Shown here piece after piece: positions 38,192-47,299 of a stretch of DNA of 64,000 nt. A program made the translations under genes and the position numbers. A model generated the notes under the pieces. The model did not search any database. It worked only from the letters and a program-made list of their open reading frames with translations, and was not told the DNA's origin. The DNA comes from Blastococcus sp. KM273128 (GTDB taxonomy: Bacteria; Actinomycetota; Actinomycetes; Mycobacteriales; Geodermatophilaceae): the NCBI RefSeq assembly GCF_021698975.1, contig NZ_SSXA01000001.1:92681-156680 (forward strand). Direction: 5' to 3'. Every line of letters begins with the position of its first letter. The first letter of the stretch is position 1.

Positions 38192-40741
38192 TTACTCCGC
38201 CGCGGCGTCCCGCTCCCGGGCGCGGAGCGCGCGGGCGATGCCGTCCCGGCCCTCGAACACCAGCCGGCGCAGCGCGGGCGGCTGCTCGGCGTCGGCGAGC
38301 CAGGCGTCGGCGGCCGCGATCGTGCGCGGCTCCACGACCGGCGGGAACAGGTACTGCACCGCGTTCTTGGCGATCTCGCCGGGCCGGCGGTCCCAGACCG
38401 GGCGGATGTCGGCGAAGTAGCGCTCCACGTACCCGGCGGTGAGCTCCCGCTGGGCGGGGTGCCAGAACCCCTGCAGGACCGCCTCGTGCACGGCGTTCGG
38501 GATCGACTCGTCGGAGAAGGCCTGCTGCCAGGTCTCCTCCTTCGACTCCGCGGTCGGCCGCAGCGCCCGCGCCGTGGCCGCCCGGCGGATGCCGGTCGCG
38601 GTGGCGTCGCGCTCGGCCTCCGCGTCGATCTCGGCGTCCCCGGCCGCGCCGATCGCGACCAGCCCGTGCAGGAAGGCCCACCGCGCGTCGGCGTCGACCT
38701 CGAGCCCCTCGTGGGTGCGTGAGCCGTCGAGCAGGCCGCGGAGCGCCGCCGCGTGCTCCTCGGTGCGGGCCGCGCTGGCCAGGGTGCGCGACCACAGCAG
38801 CTGCTGGTCGCTCCCGGCCGGGGCGGCCTCGAGCGCGGCCAGCGCATGGTCGGCCAGCAGCGCCCAGCCGGTCGGTGCCCACGCCGGGTCGGCGAAGGAG
38901 GAGAGCGCGCTCTGCACCCGGGCCAGCAGCGACTGGATGACGCTGCTCTCGGTCTCGGCGCCGATCCCGCTGAGCACCAGCTGCACCCACTCGCGGGCCG
39001 GCAGCTCGGCGTCGCGGGTCATGTCCCAGGCCGCCGACCAGCAGAGCGCGCGGGGCAGCGGGTCGGGGATGTCGCCGATGCGCGAGCGCAGCGTGGCCAG
39101 CGACTTCTCGTCGAGCCGGATCTTGGCGTAGGTGAGGTCGTCGTCGTTGACCAGCACCAGGTCCGCGGCCGGGTGGCCGACCAGCTCGGCCACCTCGGTG
39201 CGCGCCCCGGCGACGTCGATCTCCACCCGGTGGCTGCGGGTCAGCCCGTCGGGGCCCTCGCTGTAGAGGCCCACGGCCAGCCGGTGGTTGCGCAGCACCG
39301 GGTGCTCGGCCACCGCCGTCTGCTCGATGGCGAAGGAGCGGTAGCGGCCGTCGTCGCTGAGCTCGAACACCGGCCGCAGCGTGTTGACCTGGCTGGTGCG
39401 CAGCCACTGGTCGGCCCACTCCGAGAGGTCGCGGCCGGAGCTCTCCGACAGCGGGCCCAGCAGGTCGGCCAGCGTGGTGTTGCCGTACTCGTGCCGGCGG
39501 AAGTAGCGCTGGACACCGGCGAGGAACTCGTCCCGCCCGACGTAGGCCACCAGCTGCTTGAGCACCGAGGCGCCCTTGGCGTAGGTGATGCCGTCGAAGT
39601 TGACCTCCACCGCGGCGACGTCGGGGATGTCGGCGGCGATCGGGTGGGTCGAGGGCAGCTGGTCCTGCGCGTAGGCCCAGGCCTTCTCGGTGTTGGCGAA
39701 GGTGGTCCACGCCGTCGTGTACTCGGTCGCCTCGGCCTGGCACAGCGTGCTGATGTAGGTGGCGAAGGACTCGTTGAGCCAGAGGTCGTCCCACCAGCGC
39801 ATGGTCACCAGGTCGCCGAACCACATGTGCCCGAGCTCGTGCAGGATCGTCTCGGCGCGGCGCTCGTAGCGGGCCCGGCTCACCTTGGACCGGAAGACGT
39901 AGTCCTCCAGGAAGGTGACCGCGCCGGCGTTCTCCATGGCGCCGGCGTTGAACTCGGGCACGAACAGCTGGTCGTACTTGTCGAACGGGTACGGGTAGTC
40001 GAAGACCCGGTGGTAGAAGTCGAAGCCCTGCTTGGTCACCCGGAACAGTTCGTCGGGGTCCAGGTGCTGGGCCAGCGAGGCGCGGCAGTACAGCCCGAGC
40101 GGGATCCCCTCGTGCAGGTCGGTGACCTTCGCGTACGGCCCGGCGATCAGCGCCACCAGGTAGGTCGAGATGCGCTTGGTGGGCGCGAAGTGCACCAGCT
40201 GCGAGCCGCCCTCGCCGGCCTCGATGGTGCGGTCGCCGGTGTTGGAGACGACCTGCCAGTCGAAGGGCGCCGTCACGTGCACCGTGAAGGTGGCCTTGAG
40301 GTCGGGCTGGTCGAAGCAGGTGAACATCCGCTTGGCGTCGGCCGGCTCGAACTGCGTGTAGAGGTAGACCTGCCCGTCCTCGGGGTCGAGGAAGCGGTGC
40401 AGCCCCTCGCCGGTGTTGGAGTAGCGGCAGTCCGCCGTCACCACCAGCGTGTTCGTCTCGGCGAGGTCGGGCAGCGGCAGCCCGCCCTCCTCCGTGTAGG
40501 AGCTGACGTCGAGCTCGGTGCCGTTCAGCGTGGCGGAGTGCACCGTCTCGGCGACGAGGTCGATGAAGGTGCCCTCGCCGGGGCGGCGGCAGGTGAACTC
40601 GACGGTCGTCGTCGACCGGAAGGTGCGCTCGCCGGGGTGCCCGGCGCCGTCGGTGACGTCCAGGGAGATGTCGTAGCTGCGGACGGCCAGGAGCTCGGCG
40701 CGGGCGGCGGCGTCGGTGCGGGTCAGGTTGGGTACGGCCAC
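38192..40741 (-). CDS. pepN: Aminopeptidase N (M1 family)
   Basis: 849 residues from GTG at 40741. This zinc metallopeptidase removes N-terminal residues from peptides in the cytoplasm. The substrate-anchoring [11 protein letters not shown] lies near residue 265 and the zinc site [12 protein letters not shown] near 298, with the third ligand in WLNESFATY about 20 residues later. The ERAP1-like C-terminal domain fills the second half. Position between the DUF5130 gene and the DsbA-like gene equals Rv2467. No signal peptide. Confidence 0.96.
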   Translation of the reverse strand: MAVPNLTRTDAAARAELLAVRSYDISLDVTDGAGHPGERTFRSTTTVEFTCRRPGEGTFIDLVAETVHSATLNGTELDVSSYTEEGGLPLPDLAETNTLVVTADCRYSNTGEGLHRFLDPEDGQVYLYTQFEPADAKRMFTCFDQPDLKATFTVHVTAPFDWQVVSNTGDRTIEAGEGGSQLVHFAPTKRISTYLVALIAGPYAKVTDLHEGIPLGLYCRASLAQHLDPDELFRVTKQGFDFYHRVFDYPYPFDKYDQLFVPEFNAGAMENAGAVTFLEDYVFRSKVSRARYERRAETILHELGHMWFGDLVTMRWWDDLWLNESFATYISTLCQAEATEYTTAWTTFANTEKAWAYAQDQLPSTHPIAADIPDVAAVEVNFDGITYAKGASVLKQLVAYVGRDEFLAGVQRYFRRHEYGNTTLADLLGPLSESSGRDLSEWADQWLRTSQVNTLRPVFELSDDGRYRSFAIEQTAVAEHPVLRNHRLAVGLYSEGPDGLTRSHRVEIDVAGARTEVAELVGHPAADLVLVNDDDLTYAKIRLDEKSLATLRSRIGDIPDPLPRALCWSAAWDMTRDAELPAREWVQLVLSGIGAETESSVIQSLLARVQSALSSFADPAWAPTGWALLADHALAALEAAPAGSDQQLLWSRTLASAARTEEHAAALRGLLDGSRTHEGLEVDADARWAFLHGLVAIGAAGDAEIDAEAERDATATGIRRAATARALRPTAESKEETWQQAFSDESIPNAVHEAVLQGFWHPAQRELTAGYVERYFADIRPVWDRRPGEIAKNAVQYLFPPVVEPRTIAAADAWLADAEQPPALRRLVFEGRDGIARALRARERDAAAE

Positions 40742-40872
40742 CCCGGCAGTTTGTCAGGCGGTGCCGACGGCCCGCCCGCCGTCCACGGGAACAACCCCCC
40801 GGCCCGGGGACTTGGCTGACCGCAGACGGCCCGGGCACACGGCGACCCGGGCCACCGGAGCGAGGAGCAACG

Positions 40873-41535
40873 ATGACCGAGGCAGTGCAGAGCGCGCCGG
40901 TGAAGGCCCGTGTCGACTTCTGGTTCGACCCGCTGTGCCCGTGGGCCTGGCTCACCAGCCGCTGGGTGCTCGAGGCCGCCAAGGTGCGCGACATCGACCT
41001 GCACTGGCACGTCATGTCGCTCGCGGTGCTCAACCGCGGCCGGGACCTGCCCGAGGAGTACCAGGAGATGATGGCCAAGGCGTGGGGCCCGGTGCGGGTC
41101 GCGATCGCGGCCGCGCAGCAGCACGGCGACGAGGTCCTCGGCGACCTCTACACCGCGATGGGCACGCTGCGGCACCACGAGGGCGTGGAGCTCGAGGACC
41201 TCATCGCCCCGGCCCTGGAGCGCGTCGGGCTCCCGGCGTCGCTCGCCGAGGCCGCCGGTTCGACGGAGTACGACGTCGCGCTGGAGAAGAGCCACCACGA
41301 GGGCATGGACCCCGTCGGCGAGGACGTCGGCACGCCGGTCATGCACATCGACGGCGTCGCGTTCTTCGGCCCGGTCATCAGCAGGGTGCCCACCGGTGAG
41401 GACGCCGGCAAGGCCTTCGACGGCGCCGTGCTGCTGGCCAACCTGCCCGACTTCTGGGAGCTCAAGCGCACCCGGACCTCGGACCCGGACATGAGCTCGG
41501 TCCCCGCCGACGCCCTGGAGCTCACCCGCCCCTGA
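40873..41535 (+). CDS. DsbA-family protein, mycothiol-dependent nitroreductase type
   Basis: 220 residues from ATG at 40873. The thioredoxin-like fold with a helical insertion matches M. tuberculosis Rv2466c, with [16 protein letters not shown] near residue 17 as the active site. In Rv2466c the motif is CPWC; here the second cysteine is alanine (CPWA), so only a monothiol mechanism through mixed disulphides with mycothiol is possible. The late [10 protein letters not shown] contains the cis-proline. Such proteins reduce nitro compounds or mycothiolated proteins. Divergent from pepN as in M. tuberculosis. Confidence 0.88.
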   Translation: MTEAVQSAPVKARVDFWFDPLCPWAWLTSRWVLEAAKVRDIDLHWHVMSLAVLNRGRDLPEEYQEMMAKAWGPVRVAIAAAQQHGDEVLGDLYTAMGTLRHHEGVELEDLIAPALERVGLPASLAEAAGSTEYDVALEKSHHEGMDPVGEDVGTPVMHIDGVAFFGPVISRVPTGEDAGKAFDGAVLLANLPDFWELKRTRTSDPDMSSVPADALELTRP

Positions 41536-41552
41536 CGCCCCCGGGGCGTTTT
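41535..41552 (+). terminator. Short terminator at the boundary of the mobile element
   Basis: ACGCCC (41535-41540) pairs with GGGCGT (41544-41549) and is followed by TTTT. This is one of the few hairpins here with a T-tract. It starts at the last base of the DsbA-like stop codon and overlaps the outermost bases of the left terminal inverted repeat, so it may have been created by the insertion. Confidence 0.5.
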
Positions 41553-41602
41553 GTGCACAAAGCGCCATGGCGCCCCCCTCTTTGATGTGAGTGTGATAAC
41601 TC
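41545..41602 (+). repeat. Left terminal inverted repeat
   Basis: It begins GGCGTTTTGT, contains GCGCCATGGCGC and ends TGTGATAACTC. It matches the reverse complement of 43257-43310 apart from four substitutions and a four-base GCGC insertion. Read outward, an ATG followed by an open frame lies in it, as also in the right copy. Confidence 0.85.
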
Positions 41603-41656
41603 AAGGTCACCAGCACCCTTGCCGACTGACCATGTAGGTCGTCGGAAGGGACGCGG

Positions 41657-42940
41657 TTGACGAGGCTGCCAGGGGGTCCTGCGAAGGACCTGCCGAAGTG
41701 CACCCGGGACGGGCACGAGGACCGGCCGGTGGTGAAGGACGGGCCCTACGGGTCACCCCCTCGGCAGCGGTTTCGCTGTATCGGGCCGGTGGTGAACGAA
41801 AAGACCGGCGAGGTGCGCCGGTTCCACCGGTTCACGCCTCGGCTGCCCCGACTCATGTCTGCCGGTGGGTCCTGCGATGTCTGCGACAGCCCCCTGCACG
41901 CGCACACCGGGCCGGTCAGCTCCCGGACCTATGCCTTCCCGGTGCGGGAGGTGGCGGCCGCCTTCGTCGCGGTCGGCACCGGTGCCTCCTACGCCCGCGC
42001 CGCTGACCGCGCCCGGGTCGCGGTGGGCCGTCCGCAGCTGGGCGGGGAGCAGGGCGGCGCGCTGGTGGCCGAGTGGCTGGATCTGCTCGCCCCCGTGGTG
42101 CTCGACGCCCACGCCGAGCGGGCCTGGCCGGAGACGCTGGTGCTGGACAACACCTGGTTCATGGTGGAGAACCGTCGGACACACCGGCAGACGCTCGCCT
42201 TCCATGTCCTCGGGGCCTACGGCTACCCGGCCGGCGCACGACGCGGCCGGGTGTGGGCGCTGTCCGCCAGCCACCAGGCCACGCAGGCGAACTGGGAGGC
42301 GTTCCTGCGCACGCTCGATGTCAGCGACCCGCCGAAGCTGGTCATCACCGACGGCAACGCCGCCATCGGCAACGCCGTGCGCGCCGTCTGGCCGGCGCAA
42401 CCCGGCCCGTCCCTGCCAGTGCCGTTCGTCGCCCGCTGCGAGCACCACCTGCACGTCAACGGCGTGGAGGCGATGGAGGGCGACGGCATCGGCGGCTGGG
42501 CGCACTGGCTGCGCCGCCGCCTGGACACCGCGTTCCTGCGCACCGAGGGCTGGGACGAGCTGCACGAGAAGGCCGCCGGGTTCGCCAGCACGCAGACGTG
42601 GCTCGCTGGCATCGGGGACGTGGGCGTCCAGGTCGCCCTCCGGCACCTGCTACCGGCCCACCACTCCACCGCAGCGCTGGACACCGCGCTGGGCACGGTG
42701 CGGGACTTCCTCGACTCGCGCAGCTTCGTGCTTCGCAACAAGCGCCGCACCAACCTCGCTCTCGGCCTGATCCGGCTGCACCTCAACGGTGTCGATCTGC
42801 AATCCCGCTACCACAGCCTGGTGCGCCAGCACCTCGACGCGAATGGCGGCGTCCTGCCGCCTCAGCGCGCCGGCAAGGACACCGGCGCGGGGCCGCGCAC
42901 CGACCGCGCCCGCCGTGCCGTCGCGTCGCTGCGGCGCTGA
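41657..42940 (+). CDS. DDE-type (MULE-like) transposase
   Basis: 427 residues from TTG at 41657, with GGAAGGG at 41644-41650. An N-terminal zinc-ribbon-like region has C15, H20 and C41, with KDGPYGSPPRQRFRC resembling the InsA-type motif, and C73, C76, H81, H83. The catalytic core has ETLVLDNTWFMV (D164) and KLVITDGNAAIGNA (D232), the first two acidic residues of a DDE/MULE-like transposase. The third acidic residue is not certain. A basic C-terminus ends RTDRARRAVASLRR. The gene is intact, so the element may be active. It has no matching neighbour in the window. Confidence 0.8.
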   Translation: MTRLPGGPAKDLPKCTRDGHEDRPVVKDGPYGSPPRQRFRCIGPVVNEKTGEVRRFHRFTPRLPRLMSAGGSCDVCDSPLHAHTGPVSSRTYAFPVREVAAAFVAVGTGASYARAADRARVAVGRPQLGGEQGGALVAEWLDLLAPVVLDAHAERAWPETLVLDNTWFMVENRRTHRQTLAFHVLGAYGYPAGARRGRVWALSASHQATQANWEAFLRTLDVSDPPKLVITDGNAAIGNAVRAVWPAQPGPSLPVPFVARCEHHLHVNGVEAMEGDGIGGWAHWLRRRLDTAFLRTEGWDELHEKAAGFASTQTWLAGIGDVGVQVALRHLLPAHHSTAALDTALGTVRDFLDSRSFVLRNKRRTNLALGLIRLHLNGVDLQSRYHSLVRQHLDANGGVLPPQRAGKDTGAGPRTDRARRAVASLRR

Positions 42941-42949
42941 CTGGCGCGG

Positions 42950-43156
42950 TCAGCGACGAGGCCGGCGTGCTTCGTTCCGGGTCTGCAACCGGAAGAGCGC
43001 AGCGGCCGACATGAGCGAGCCGACCGCCAGCAGGAACAGCCCCAGGACGGGATTGCCGTCGGAGACCGCAGAGATCACCAGCAGCACGCAAGCCGCCAGT
43101 ACTACTGGGAACGCGGCCAGGACTACCCAGGCCGCAGGGCTCTGCGGACGCTGCAT
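42950..43156 (-). CDS. Small membrane protein carried by the mobile element
   Basis: 68 residues from ATG at 43156; a TTG at 43192 would add 12. Two hydrophobic segments (WVVLAAFPVVLAACVLLVISA and VLGLFLLAVGSLMSAAALF) precede a basic tail (QTRNEARRPRR). It ends nine bases past the transposase stop, convergent with it, and lies wholly inside the inverted repeats, so it is a passenger gene. No homologue recognised. Confidence 0.5.
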   Translation of the reverse strand: MQRPQSPAAWVVLAAFPVVLAACVLLVISAVSDGNPVLGLFLLAVGSLMSAAALFRLQTRNEARRPRR

Positions 43157-43256
43157 GAGGGCATGCTCGTCCGCGTCGCCGCTGGTCAGCAACCGGACCG
43201 GCGGCCACCACTCGAATGGCTGACCGTGAGACGGGCCGTAGGGCGGGCGCGGTCCC

Positions 43257-43310
43257 GAGTTATCACACCGACATCAAAGAGGGGGCATGGCGCTATGTGT
43301 ACAAAACGCC
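43257..43310 (-). repeat. Right terminal inverted repeat
   Basis: It starts GAGTTATCACACC and ends ACAAAACGCC. It is the inverted partner of 41545-41602. It lies 28 bases upstream of the short-chain dehydrogenase start and so replaces that gene's original promoter region. Confidence 0.85.
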
Positions 43311-43314
43311 GAGA

Positions 43315-43352
43315 GGTGGGTGCGGCATCCTGTCGGGATGCCGCACCCCACC
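43315..43352 (+). promoter_or_regulatory. Hairpin enclosing the start codon of the SDR gene
   Basis: TGCGGCATCC (43321-43330) pairs perfectly with GGATGCCGCA (43336-43345), and the stem extends outward with GGTGGG/CCCACC with one bulge. The loop is TGTCG. The ATG at 43338 lies in the descending arm, so the folded mRNA would hide the start. The structure could lower translation or act as a terminator for the mobile element. Confidence 0.5.
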
Positions 43353-44099
43353 CGCCAGCGCATCTTCATCTCCGGCGCCAGCTCCGGCCTCGGCGAGGGC
43401 ATGGCCCGCCGGTTCGCCGCGATGGGCCGCGACCTCGCCCTCTGCGCCCGCCGGGTCGACCGGCTCGAGGCGCTGCAGGCCGAGCTGCGGGCGGCGCACC
43501 CCGGCATCCGGGTCGAGGTCGCCGCGATGGACGTCGACGACCCGGCGTCGGTGGCCGCCGCCTTCACCGACCTCGCGGACCGGCTCGGCGGCTTCGACCG
43601 CGTGGTCGTCAACGCGGGCATCGGCGCGGGGAGGTCCGTGGGGGCCGGCGGGGCGGCCGGCAACCGCGCCGTCCTGCACACCAACGTGCTCGGGTCGCAC
43701 GCCCAGTGCGAGGCGGCGATGGAGCTGTTCCGTCGCCAGGGCATGGGGCACCTGGTGCTGATCTCCTCGGTCGCCTCGGTGCGGGGCATGCCCGGCAGCC
43801 GCACCGCCTACGGGGCGAGCAAGGCGGCGCTGAACGCGCTGGCGGAGGGCATCCGCTCGGACGTGTACGGCTCGGGCATCACCGTCTCCGCGATCCTGCC
43901 CGGCTTCATCGAGACCGACATCAACGTCGGCCGCCGCGGCCCGCTCACCGTCGGCCTGGACAAGGGCGTCAACGCGCTGGTCGACGTCGTCGAGCGCGAG
44001 CCGGTGCGCGGTTACGTGCCGGAGTGGCCGTGGCGGCCGGTGGCGGCGCTGCTGCGCGTGCTGCCGCTCTCGGTCGTCCGCCGCCTCACCGGCTCGTGA
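43338..44099 (+). CDS. Short-chain dehydrogenase/reductase
   Basis: 253 residues from ATG at 43338. FISGASSGLGEGMA is the classical TGxxxGxG cofactor motif, VVNAGIG matches NNAG, and the catalytic set is S in LVLISSVASVRG, Y in SRTAYGASKAAL (YxxxK). R37-R38 after strand 2 (CARRVDRL) suggest NADP. Substrate unknown. A longer frame starts at ATG 43287 inside the right inverted repeat, but the SDR fold needs only the part from 43338. It overlaps the lactamase-fold gene end by 14 bases. Confidence 0.88.
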   Translation: MPHPTRQRIFISGASSGLGEGMARRFAAMGRDLALCARRVDRLEALQAELRAAHPGIRVEVAAMDVDDPASVAAAFTDLADRLGGFDRVVVNAGIGAGRSVGAGGAAGNRAVLHTNVLGSHAQCEAAMELFRRQGMGHLVLISSVASVRGMPGSRTAYGASKAALNALAEGIRSDVYGSGITVSAILPGFIETDINVGRRGPLTVGLDKGVNALVDVVEREPVRGYVPEWPWRPVAALLRVLPLSVVRRLTGS

Positions 44100-44856
44100 G
44101 CGGCCGCCCGGCGGCGACGGCCATCGTCGCGGCCGGGTAGGGCCCCGGCCCGCCCTCGCGCAGCGCGGCCAGGACGGCGAGCAGCTCCTCCCGCTGGGCG
44201 CCGACGAAGTCCGCGTCGACCACCGTGCCGTGGCCGGGCACCACCGGGCCGCGGGCCAGCGCGTGCAGCCGGCCGAGCGTGGCCGGCCAGTCCGCCGGCC
44301 AGGCGTCCCCGAAGTCCGGCGGCGCCCCCTGCTCGACCAGGTCCCCGGCGAAGAGCACGGTCGCGTCGCCGGCGGTCTCCACCTCGACGACGAGGTCGTG
44401 GTCGGTGTGGCCGCGCCCGAGGTGCCGCAGCACCACCTCGCGGCCGCCGACGTCCAGCACGGCGACGTCGTCGACGAGGTGGTCCGGCGGGTCGATCGGG
44501 GTGGCCCGCAGGAGCGCGGCGTCCTCGCCGGCCAGCGTGGCGACGACGGCGGCCCGCTGCGCCTCGCCGTCGGTGCGCAGGGCCGCCGGGCAGCCGCGCG
44601 ACCCCCAGACCGGCGCCGGGCGGAAGGCCGCGTTGCCGAAGCAGTGGTCGTAGTGGGCGTGGGTGTTCACGACGGTCCACGGGTGCGGCGTGACGGCGCG
44701 GACCGCCGCCACCAGGTCCGCCGCCTCGCCGAGGTGCGACCGGGTGTCGACGACGAGGCAGGCGCCCTCGCCGAGCACGAGGCCGCAGTTGAGGTCCAGC
44801 GAGCGGTGCCGGCGCACCAGGACGCCGTCGGCCACCTCCTGCCAGCCGGTGCTCAC
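44086..44856 (-). CDS. Metallo-beta-lactamase-fold hydrolase
   Basis: 256 residues from GTG at 44856. The metal-binding motif is NTHAHYDHCFGN (HxHxDH), with further ligands in GRGHTDHDLVVEV, LFAGDLVEQG and VPGHGTVV. The MBL-fold family includes glyoxalase II-like and quinol-type hydrolases; no closer assignment is safe. The start overlaps the stop of the DUF429-like remnant by four bases, and the end overlaps the SDR gene on the other strand. Confidence 0.88.
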   Translation of the reverse strand: MSTGWQEVADGVLVRRHRSLDLNCGLVLGEGACLVVDTRSHLGEAADLVAAVRAVTPHPWTVVNTHAHYDHCFGNAAFRPAPVWGSRGCPAALRTDGEAQRAAVVATLAGEDAALLRATPIDPPDHLVDDVAVLDVGGREVVLRHLGRGHTDHDLVVEVETAGDATVLFAGDLVEQGAPPDFGDAWPADWPATLGRLHALARGPVVPGHGTVVDADFVGAQREELLAVLAALREGGPGPYPAATMAVAAGRPLTSR

Positions 44857-45008
44857 CAGCTGATCCGCATCGGCCGGCCGCGGGCGGCCACCCCGGCAAC
44901 GGCGAGCGCCGTCGCCGCGTCGGGCAGGGACAGGAGGGTCACCGAGCCGTCGTCGAGCGGGGCCCCGGCCCAGGCCCCGCGCCGGCCATCCAACCCCAGC
45001 ACCGCCAC
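44853..45008 (-). pseudogene. N-terminal remnant of a DUF429-type gene
   Basis: 51 codons from GTG at 45008. VAVLGLDGRRGAWAGAPLDDGSVTLLSLPDAA resembles the first strand-turn of DUF429 proteins (predicted RNase H-like nucleases, usually GvDGxrGGW). It ends after about 50 residues instead of about 230. The stop overlaps the start of the lactamase-fold gene by four bases, so it may survive as a leader peptide coupling translation. Assigned from the N-terminal motif only. Confidence 0.45.
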
Positions 45009-45035
45009 GCCGGGCAGCCTGTCAGACTCCCCGGC

Positions 45036-45527
45036 ATGCGCGTCTTCATCGGCACCGACCACGCGGGCCTCGAGTTCAAGGAGCACCTCAAGCAGGCGCT
45101 GGCCGAGGCCGGTCACGAGCCGGTCGACTGCGGGGCCTTCGAGTACGACGCCCAGGACGACTACCCGCCGTTCTGCTTCGAGGTGGGGGAGCGGACGGTC
45201 GCCGAGCCGGGCACCCTCGGCGTGGTCATCGGCGGCTCGGGCAACGGCGAGCAGATGGCCGCGAACAAGGTGCCCGGCGTCCGCGCCGCGCTGGTCTGGA
45301 ACACCGCGACCGCGCAGCTGGCGCGCCAGCACAACGACGCCAACGTGGTCGCCGTCGGCGCCCGCCAGCACAGCGACGAGGAGGCCACGGCCCTCGTGCT
45401 GGAGTTCCTCGGGACGCCGTTCAGCGGCGACGAGCGGCACGTCCGGCGGATCGGCCTGATCAGCGACTACGAGCGCGACCGGCACCGCCCCGCGGGCGGG
45501 CTGCCCACCCGCACGCAGCACCCCTGA
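45036..45527 (+). CDS. rpiB: Ribose-5-phosphate isomerase B
   Basis: 163 residues from ATG at 45036. RVFIGTDHAGLEFKEHL opens the RpiB/LacAB fold. The segment VIGGSGNGEQMAANKVPGVRAAL holds the phosphate loop, and the actinobacterial enzyme uses a glutamate here (GNGE) in place of the cysteine of the E. coli protein. HNDANVVAVGAR follows. It interconverts ribose 5-phosphate and ribulose 5-phosphate. It corresponds to Rv2465c, next to the DsbA-like gene in M. tuberculosis. Confidence 0.95.
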   Translation: MRVFIGTDHAGLEFKEHLKQALAEAGHEPVDCGAFEYDAQDDYPPFCFEVGERTVAEPGTLGVVIGGSGNGEQMAANKVPGVRAALVWNTATAQLARQHNDANVVAVGARQHSDEEATALVLEFLGTPFSGDERHVRRIGLISDYERDRHRPAGGLPTRTQHP

Positions 45528-45557
45528 GCCGCCGCGTGAGGTCGTCCTCCGCCGTAG

Positions 45558-47069
<1,512 letters not shown>

Positions 47070-47072
47070 GAA

Positions 47073-47130
47073 AACACCCCCTGCCCCCCACCACTCGCAG
47101 GCTCGCGGCGGGCCCCTGCAGGGGGCCTGC
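47073..47130 (+). repeat. Dispersed covarying hairpin repeat, copy 4 (argG terminator)
   Basis: The stem is CCCCCTGC (47077-47084) with GCAGGGGG (47118-47125), and the loop contains CCACTCGCAGGCTCG. It starts right after the argG stop. Loop and position match the copies at 11443, 23131 and 33261. Confidence 0.7.
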
Positions 47131-47138
47131 CCCCCGCA

Positions 47139-47276
47139 CCTCGCAAGCTCGGCGCGGGTCCCTGCAGGGAGGCCGTTCCAGCACGTCACCGGGCTCGGCG
47201 CGGGTCCCTGCAGGGAGGCCGTTCCAGCACGTCACCGGGCTCGGCGCGGGTCCCTGCAGGGAGGCCGTTCCAGCAC
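47139..47276 (+). repeat. Three tandem 46-bp repeats with a PstI-type palindrome
   Basis: Units at 47139-47184, 47185-47230 and 47231-47276. The last two are identical; the first differs in its opening bases. Each contains GGTCCCTGCAGGGA, a palindrome, and ends GGCCGTTCCAGCAC, the tail of the dispersed hairpin repeat. The array appears to be a local amplification of that tail behind argG. No CRISPR-type spacers are present. Confidence 0.8.
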
Positions 47277-47299
47277 CTCGCCACGCCCGTGCGCCGTCC

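Larger units (their letters stand above)
41545..43310. mobile_element. Transposon-like element with long terminal inverted repeats
   Basis: About 1766 bp bounded by imperfect inverted repeats of 58 bp (left) and 54 bp (right); 50 of 54 aligned bases agree, plus a four-base indel. Inside are a 427-residue DDE-type transposase and a short opposite-strand membrane protein gene. The element separates the DsbA-like gene from rpiB, which are neighbours in M. tuberculosis. The short-chain dehydrogenase and metallo-beta-lactamase genes to its right also belong to this non-conserved stretch. No target-site duplication abuts the repeats as drawn, so the exact ends remain open. Family not assigned; the repeats are longer than those of most insertion sequences. 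Confidence 0.8.

Noticed and set aside
41545..41570. Outward-facing ATG in both inverted repeats as real gene starts
   Set aside because: Both repeats read MALC-QNA outward, but the left frame runs antisense to the DsbA-like gene and the right one merely extends the SDR frame beyond its fold. Best explained by the repeat sequence itself.
47139..47276. Possible CRISPR array
   Set aside because: The 46-bp units abut each other without variable spacers, and no cas genes are in the window.
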